NCBI RefSeq assembly: GCF_000276665.1
Contig: NW_004955463.1
Coordinates: 14,542,287 to 14,606,286, forward strand
DNA: 64,000 nucleotides
From: Chinchilla lanigera
Taxonomy: Eukaryota > Chordata > Mammalia > Rodentia > Chinchillidae
Reading direction: 5' to 3'
Below the pieces are notes generated by a model. The model was given only the letters and a program-made list of their open reading frames with translations, was not told where the DNA came from and did not search any database. Each line of letters begins with the position of its first letter. The first letter of the stretch is position 1. A program made the translations under genes and the position numbers. Positions 58,346 to 64,000 of this stretch are shown piece by piece.

Positions 58346-59465
58346 GTAAGATATTTATAACTGATTGGTTTGATTTTATTTTCCTTAGACTTTTAAAGAA
58401 GGAAAATAAAATATTACTGATAATAGGTTCTTATTTCCATTCCCCCTTCTTTCTCTAGTGGGAAAGAATAAATTTTAGTAAAACCCAAATTTAATTGATT
58501 GTTTTTGCTTTTGCTCTCTGTATCTATCTGTCCTTATACTTTGCATATAAAATACATACACATCATTTTCTAGGTTTTTTTTTTCCTGTGTTGCTGGGGA
58601 TCAAATCTAGGGTCACATGCATGCTAAGCCAATGTTGTGCCACTGAGCCACACGCCAGCCCTCGTTTTCTAATTGTAATAATAGCAGGTTGTATACTTGG
58701 GCTTGTTATTTGCATCATTCCTTCATAATGTTCTTGAGGTTCATGTATCTTGATCATTTATATCATAGTACATTAGAATATTCTGTTAGCTAAATGAATC
58801 ATGGCATAGTTATCTCTTTTTAAAGATATTTCTAAATATTGATGGATATTTAAAATCTGTTTTTATTTTTTCGTGTTCTTTTCTTTAAAATTTTTGTCTT
58901 TATCAGAGGCACACTAGAGATTAAAGAACTAAATTATTTTATAAGGTTTATTATGAAAATTAAAGCCTATTTCTCTCCAGCATCTCCATCCTTTGAAGTA
59001 ACAATGTTTATTACCTTCGGTAGCTGAGTTTTTGTGACTTTTTCCAGGTCCTTAGATAATCTCTTGGTAATTCTGCTTTTTTATTTTTATGAAAGATGAC
59101 ATTTAGTTTTCTTGTCTCCCTTCATCCCTTAGCAACTCCCATCATACCCATGTTCATTTTCTGTTCTCCATCTTTCTAATATGGATTAATTTTAGTTTTA
59201 GGTAGGCAGTATTGACTGTTCATTGTCTAGTGGCCATGTTAACACTGTTCACAATGGAGCTATGTACTGTTACAATTGCTTTTCTGCCCTTTGTTTTTTC
59301 TAGAATTAGTAATCCCCCACCATGTAGTTACTTTTCCATGTACTTAGCACTAATTATTGCAAATGGTTTTGCAATGGGGTAGTTAGAGGTATTCTACTAA
59401 TTTCATTTCTTTTTGAAGCAGTCTAAGTAGGAGGCTTCTGTTTCTCTTCAATTTTAGCTAGCTGT
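58346..59465 (+). other. First 1.1 kb of ADAM9 intron 14
   Basis: One old antisense ID SINE at about 58575-58660 (GCTGGGGATCAAATCTAGGG ... GAGCCACACGCCAGCCC). Otherwise nothing recognised. Confidence 0.6.
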
Positions 59466-60000
59466 ACTCTACTCTTCTCTTCTCCAGAGAAGCAGAATCA
59501 GTATTTATGTGTACGCACACGCACACACACAATATGACTGGTTCATGCAGTTGTGAAGAATGCTAAGTACTAGTTCTCCTGGTGAGTTGGCAAGCCAGGG
59601 GCCAAAGAGAAGTGATGGTTTAGTTTGAATCTGAATCTGAATCTGAATCTCAGTCTGAATCTGAATCTCAATCTGAATGCCTTAGAATCACTAAGGTTAA
59701 TAGCGTAGTTCCATTTGCAAGGCTGGCAGGCTCATGTCCCAGGAAGAGCTGATGTTTCAGTTTAATTTCAATGGCAGGAAGAATGCAGATGTCTGAGTGT
59801 ATGGAAGAATTTCCTTGTACTGGAAGGAGGGGCAGTTTTTTTTTTTTCTTCTTTCAGGCTTAAAGCTGAATGAGGCTTGCCTGTTAGGCCAGTCTGCTTT
59901 ACTTATTCTGCTGAATTAAATCCAGAATTGCCCTGACAGAAATGAAATCAGTAGTCTTATATTATGTGAAAAAGGGATAAGAGAAAGGGGAAAATATCCA
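59466..60000. mobile_element. Old LTR-like repeat with hexamer expansion
   Basis: TCTCCAGAGAAGCAGAATCAG, GCTGGCAGGCTCATGTCCCAGG and AAGAGCTGATGTTTCAGTTT resemble an ancient mammalian LTR family. It includes a CA run at about 59515 and a GAATCT hexamer array at about 59628-59672. Lying next to the ERVL-like internal region, it may be that element's LTR, but I cannot confirm this. Confidence 0.5.
59626..59676. repeat. (GAATCT)n hexanucleotide array
   Basis: About eight imperfect GAATCT/CAGTCT units in a row. Confidence 0.88.
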
Positions 60001-60283
60001 TTTTATCATGATTATATTCCTAACAAAATAAAGAAGAAATGTAATGTCATCAGTCTTCATTTTGGTAATGGCTTGTGTGGTCATACCTGGTATTTACTTC
60101 GGCCCATTCTCTATTCCTGTGCCTTCACTAAGTACCTCAGCTGGTCATGATTCTTGACCTAGTATGGTGACCAAACCTTTTTTTCTAAAGGATGTAGGCC
60201 ATTAGTAGCTTATATTTGGTTTTTCAAGTTTTCACTGAGATTAATGGCAGGAAGTGGTAATTCTAAGAGATGCCACAAGGGAT

Positions 60284-60672
60284 TTCTTAGTTGCTTTCTC
60301 ATACCTGATACAACAAATTAAAGAAAGAGAGGTTTATTTGGGCTCATGTTTCAGTCCAGGGTCAGGGGGCTCCAAAGAAGAAATACTATGGCAGAGGGGC
60401 CATGGCAGATGAAAAGCTGATCACCTCCTGGTACCCAGGAAGCTGAGATGAAGAAGGGAGGAGCAGGGGAGGAAAATGTGCCCTTCCAGGTCACACCCCC
60501 AGTGACCTGCCTCTTTCAACCAGGCTCCAGCTTCTAACAGCACATTTAGCTTATTAACTCGTTAGTAGACTAACCCAATGAGTACAGTGCCCACGAGATC
60601 TAATCACTTCTAAAATGCCCTAGTTGTGATTGGATGGGGCTTCAAGGGGACATCTAGATGTAAACTATAACA
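60284..60672 (-). mobile_element. MaLR-type LTR nested in ERVL sequence
   Basis: Minus-strand start TGTTATAGTTTACATCTAGATG, inverted AATAAA-type signal in GAGAGGTTTATTTGGGCTC, antisense end CATACCTGATACAACAAATT. Confidence 0.82.
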
Positions 60673-61655
60673 AGGTGTCTCCTGCGCTCCCAGTGTGCTC
60701 TTCTTTACCTCCATTGTGGAACAGCAGTCCAGTTTCGTTTTGGTAGTCAGATTAGGCATTCTGGCCAGCACAGTAATTGCCTTCTTTGCCTATTGATTCA
60801 GAAGCATGAGCCCAGTGTGGCTGTGTGACTGTCTTAACTTCAGTTCAATGCAGTCATTGTTGTGGCTTCTGGTAGTGAATTCCTCTCTTTCAAGCTAAAA
60901 CCTCTAAGCTAGCAGAGTATAGAATCGTGGGAACAGGAAGCACAGTTTTGCTCATGGGTCACTAGGATTAATGATGGGAGGTGCCACTCTCATTTCCACC
61001 CCTTGCTAACTTTACCCTGAATCCTCATGTGAAAATCAGCATCATTTGTTGGACATTGATTCAGAGAGTATGTAGCCTTTCAGGGAACCTTGTCCCAACG
61101 CTTCAAAGTCTGGCCATCTAGCTGGTTCTGGAACTGGGTCTATCAAAGGTGTTTCCAGCATTCTAACAAGGCAGCTGCTTCAATACAATGAGGAGCATGG
61201 TGAGACCAGTGATTTATGTGCATGGGCCCAATTGCCACTCTTCATTTGCTGTGGAGCGAGTTCCTTGATCAGCAGCAAGGATGTATGGAAAAACTTGATG
61301 GGTAAGGAATTCTGTAGGACCATAGATGGTTTTGGCAGAAGCATTGCATGTAGGGGCAGCAAATCTGTATGCAGAGTAAATATCAACAAAATATTGCCTC
61401 TTCCATGGGGCTATCTCAGGGAATCAATGAAGGGCTCTGCTACCGGCAGATTGGGCACTCAGCAGTAGCCCATGTTTCTGAGCCCATGAGTAACCTCCAA
61501 CTCTGCCGCCACGGGCACTTGGTTCATGAGCCCTTTGGGTGATGACAGCGTTGGCTGGAATAAAAGGCTGCCTGCAGTCCGAAGAATGGGTCATCTGTTC
61601 TATCTGATTATTAACAGCATTAGCTAGAGCCTATGATTTGGTATACCAAGGGTGA

Positions 61656-62335
61656 CCAAAATATATGGTGAATATTTAAATTTTAATTTATTACAATGAA
61701 AGACACATAGCCATCAGTCCCCTTCAAAATGCTCCCTTTCAGTTTAAACATATGTAGACCATCATTTTTGCCACTTTCTTTTTTTTCCAGTTTTAAAAAT
61801 ACTTATTAGTACATGTTTGCAGTATATAATGATTATATTCCACACTGGGAGTAGGTATGTGTACATAACACATGTAATTCTTTTTACTTCCCCATCCTCT
61901 GCCCTCTTCCTTTTCTTCATCTCTTGGTCCCTTTCTGAAGCAGTTCTGGAAGTCCTCTTTCAGGAGGGTCTTTATGAGGTATGATCAAATATACACTGAA
62001 TGTTGCTGCTAATGCCATCCAACAGAAATTCACGCTCATAAGAGCATTAGGATATGGCCTCACAACAAATTAAAGAATCTGGAATCATGCATCTTCTGGC
62101 TCTTCTTCAAATTAAAATGATCATGAAATGTAAATGTTTTGAATGGATTCAGAACATTGAGGCAGCCATGACAGTACAACTAAAGTCACAAAAGACTTCT
62201 AGAACTGCTCAGAAAGTGGCAAGGACCATGGGAGCACTGTGTTAACAGTGAGAAGGAGTCTTCTGAGGGGGATTAATGGCAATATATCTTTTACTATAAT
62301 AAATTAAAATTAAATATTCATTGTATTTTTCAGTA
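61656..62335. mobile_element. Mariner-like transposon relic
   Basis: Begins near CCAAGGGTGACCAAAATATA and ends near GGGGGATTAATGGCAATATA plus TTTTACTATAATAAATTAAA; related to 44155-44310. No intact transposase. Interrupted by an L1 3'-end piece at 61780-61920. Confidence 0.6.
61780..61920 (-). mobile_element. L1 3'-end fragment
   Basis: ACTTATTAGTACATGTTTGC, CAGTATATAATGATTATATTCC and ATGTAATTCTTTTTACTTCC match the other L1 3' ends. Confidence 0.7.
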
Positions 62336-62380
62336 ACATGTCATATAATCATGTCTGGCCATTTCTTCTACCAAGCAGAG

Positions 62381-62970
62381 TGTTTTAGTTACTTGTTGCT
62401 AAGACAAAACACCCAACACCCAAAGTTAGAGGAGGAAAGGTTTATTTAGCTCAAGTTTGTGGAAGTTTCAGTCCATATTTGGTTGGCATCAAGGTAGGGT
62501 GGCGTAGCAGAGGAGAAACAATTCCAGGTGGGCAGAAGATAGCAAAGCAGAAGCAAGCAGTGAAGCAGAAGCCCCCTGGGGCTCTTTTATCCTTTCCAGG
62601 CTATCTGCTTTTTGCATGGTGCCACCCACACCCAGGTTGGGCTTTCCTTTCATCTATACCTAGAACTATGCTTATCCAATCAGTGGATTAATTTAGTAAT
62701 CACACATTCTTTTTTTTTTTTGTTTTTTGAGACAGGGTCTTGCTGTATAGTTCAGGCTGTCCTCAAACTTACTGTGATCCTCCTCCCTCAGCCTCCTGAG
62801 TGCTGGGATTATAGGCATGCACCACCACACCCAACCATGCACTTGTAGTCCTAGCATTGCAAAATTTAAACCTTGCATCACACAATTTAATCCTAGCATC
62901 AGCCACCTCTGAAAGCTCCACCTGTGACCACATGAGGTTTTGGGGGGACATCTTGATACAAGCCGTAACA
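62381..62970 (-). mobile_element. MaLR-type LTR split by a B1, with 5-bp TSD
   Basis: Plus-strand ends TGTTTTAG ... CCGTAACA (TG/CA). Flanks CAGAG and CAAAG form a 5-bp target-site duplication with one mismatch. Closely related to 26335-26713 (GGCAGCAAAGCAGAAGCAAGCAG-type run). The B1 at 62706-62838 is nested. Confidence 0.82.
62706..62838 (-). mobile_element. B1-type SINE nested in a MaLR LTR
   Basis: TTTTTTTGAGACAGGGTCTTGC, CTCCTCCCTCAGCCTCCTGAG, GGCATGCACCACCACACCCAACC. Confidence 0.85.
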
Positions 62971-63659
62971 CAAAGTGAACGACAGGTACACAGAAAAGGA
63001 CTGTAGTGCTACAACCCTTCGCTTGTGGGTGATGTGTGCATATTGTGCTGAACCTCTACAAACAGGCCTCATTGTTCTCTTCCTCTGTCGACTCATGGTA
63101 GAGTATTCCCCATGAAGTGGGTGCTGGCCAGGAGAAAGAATGTTGGATTGCAGGAGTGGGGACTGGGCATTTGGGCAACTTCTCCATGTATGTATGTGTG
63201 CCTTTGGGGCTTGCTTGAGTCTAATCATGTGTATACCACTTCATTTCATGATGGAGTTCTGTTATTCATGCTGATTTGATGGTTTGGAGGGTCAGACAGT
63301 GCCCAGTTTGTGATGGGCAGCTCGGGTTGAAAAGTAACTTGGTAGCCTATGGTTATGTGTTCAGTCTCTATTTTAGGATCCAGAGCCACTTATTAAAAGG
63401 AGAGTAGTTATTTGCAGAGAATTTCAGATTTTTGCTCCAAAATACTGAAGTTCTATGCTGCAGTTTATCTGTAGGGAACTGCCAAAGGCTCAGAAGCATT
63501 TTGTCTGCTGCTGAAACTTTAAGCACTATTTTGTCTGCCAATTCAAGTGATCTCAGTGGCAGAGTATCTTGTATGGCAGCCTAGACCTATTGCACAGGCC
63601 TCTCCTGCTGTGGTCCCAGTTAAAACTGGCAGCTTTTTAGGTCACCAGGTGAATGGTCT

Positions 63660-63890
63660 AGAGTAACCCAGCTAAATAAACAGTACAGTCATGTTTCACT
63701 TAATGATGGGGATACATCTGAGAAATACGTTGTTAGGTGATTTTATCGTTGTGTTAATATCATAGAATGTACTTATATACACTAAGATGATTAAGAATCA
63801 TTAGCAGAACAAACTTATGACATCACTACATATGCAGTCTCTTGTTGACTTAGTGCTTTGTGATACAGGTCTGTATTGCCTTCAAAATCT
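63660..63890. mobile_element. Old Tigger/MER-type DNA transposon piece
   Basis: CAGTCATGTTTCACTTAATGATG, GAGAAATACGTTGTTAGGTG and ATCATAGAATGTACTTATATAC match a widespread mammalian DNA transposon relic that I know but cannot name exactly. It interrupts ERVL text. Confidence 0.55.
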
Positions 63891-64000
63891 AATTGAAGAC
63901 CAACAGGCATTGTACCATTCCTTTGGCTGTGGGAATGGCCAAACACAATACCATATCTTTCACCTTAGAAGGCTGTCTTTTATGTGTTTCATGCTAGAAA

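Larger units (their letters stand above)
60050..64000 (-). mobile_element. ERVL-type pol fossil, antisense, with nested insertions
   Basis: Non-insert segments (60050-60283, 60673-61655, 62971-63655, 63890-64000) read on the minus strand like the pol region of an ERVL endogenous retrovirus. I recognise long matches to ERVL internal consensus by memory, with the integrase-related part at about 61060-61640 and RT/RNase H-related parts to the right. Every frame is broken by stops and shifts, so it is a dead relic. It is interrupted by two MaLR LTRs, a mariner-like element carrying an L1 tail, and a DNA-transposon piece near the right edge. Confidence 0.65.

Noticed and set aside
58346..64000. 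Further ADAM9 exons (cysteine-rich, EGF-like, transmembrane)
   Set aside because: I looked for the expected KAKAAPKDC-like start and following cysteine-rich segments in all plus-strand frames and found none; they must lie beyond 64000.
1..64000. CRISPR arrays, operons, prophage or other prokaryotic systems
   Set aside because: Spliced mammalian genes, SINEs and LINEs throughout; no regularly spaced repeats or bacterial gene organisation.

Overview
The window is nuclear DNA of a mammal, most likely a non-murid rodent. Two lines of evidence support this. Dozens of SINEs are tRNA-derived ID-type elements (about 80-100 bp, 'GGGGCTGGGGAT(A/T)TAGCTCAGTGG...') and 7SL-derived B1-type elements with an internal tandem duplication, both rodent families. 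The coding exons also match mammalian ADAM9 and TM2D2 almost residue for residue. The ID consensus ending in 'CCGGTACCG' plus poly(A) would suit a castorimorph (beaver-like) genome, but that is a guess. Two runs of N (3538-3748 and 30904-31133) show this is a draft assembly.

Layout: the minus strand carries the first two coding exons of TM2D2 (2732-2506 and 1754-1667); its remaining exons lie beyond the left edge. A GC-rich, TATA-less region (about 2400-3900) separates TM2D2 from ADAM9, whose start codons are only 570 bp apart and divergent, so it is probably a shared bidirectional promoter. ADAM9 runs on the plus strand from 3303 and continues past the right edge. Fourteen coding exons can be placed to the base by splice sites and reading phase. 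They encode residues 1-530 (numbered as in human): signal peptide, prodomain, furin site, complete metalloprotease domain with intact zinc motif, disintegrin domain and the start of the cysteine-rich region. The cysteine-rich remainder, EGF-like, transmembrane and cytoplasmic exons were not found and should lie to the right of position 64000.

The rest is intron, dominated by layered transposons: L1 fragments (almost all antisense to ADAM9), MaLR LTRs (all but one antisense), an ERVL-type pol fossil in the last intron, a gammaretrovirus-like remnant in intron 7, mariner/Tigger-type DNA transposon relics, MIR/L2 relics, and young ID insertions with clear target-site duplications.

I found no evidence for an undescribed biological system. 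The most informative oddities are structural: a short inverted duplication in intron 7 with microhomology at both edges (template-switch signature), an assembly gap bracketed by a 16-bp target-site duplication, a twin-primed L1, an inverted repeat pair bracketing ADAM9 exon 2, and a sense-oriented LTR in intron 11 with TATA and polyadenylation signals.
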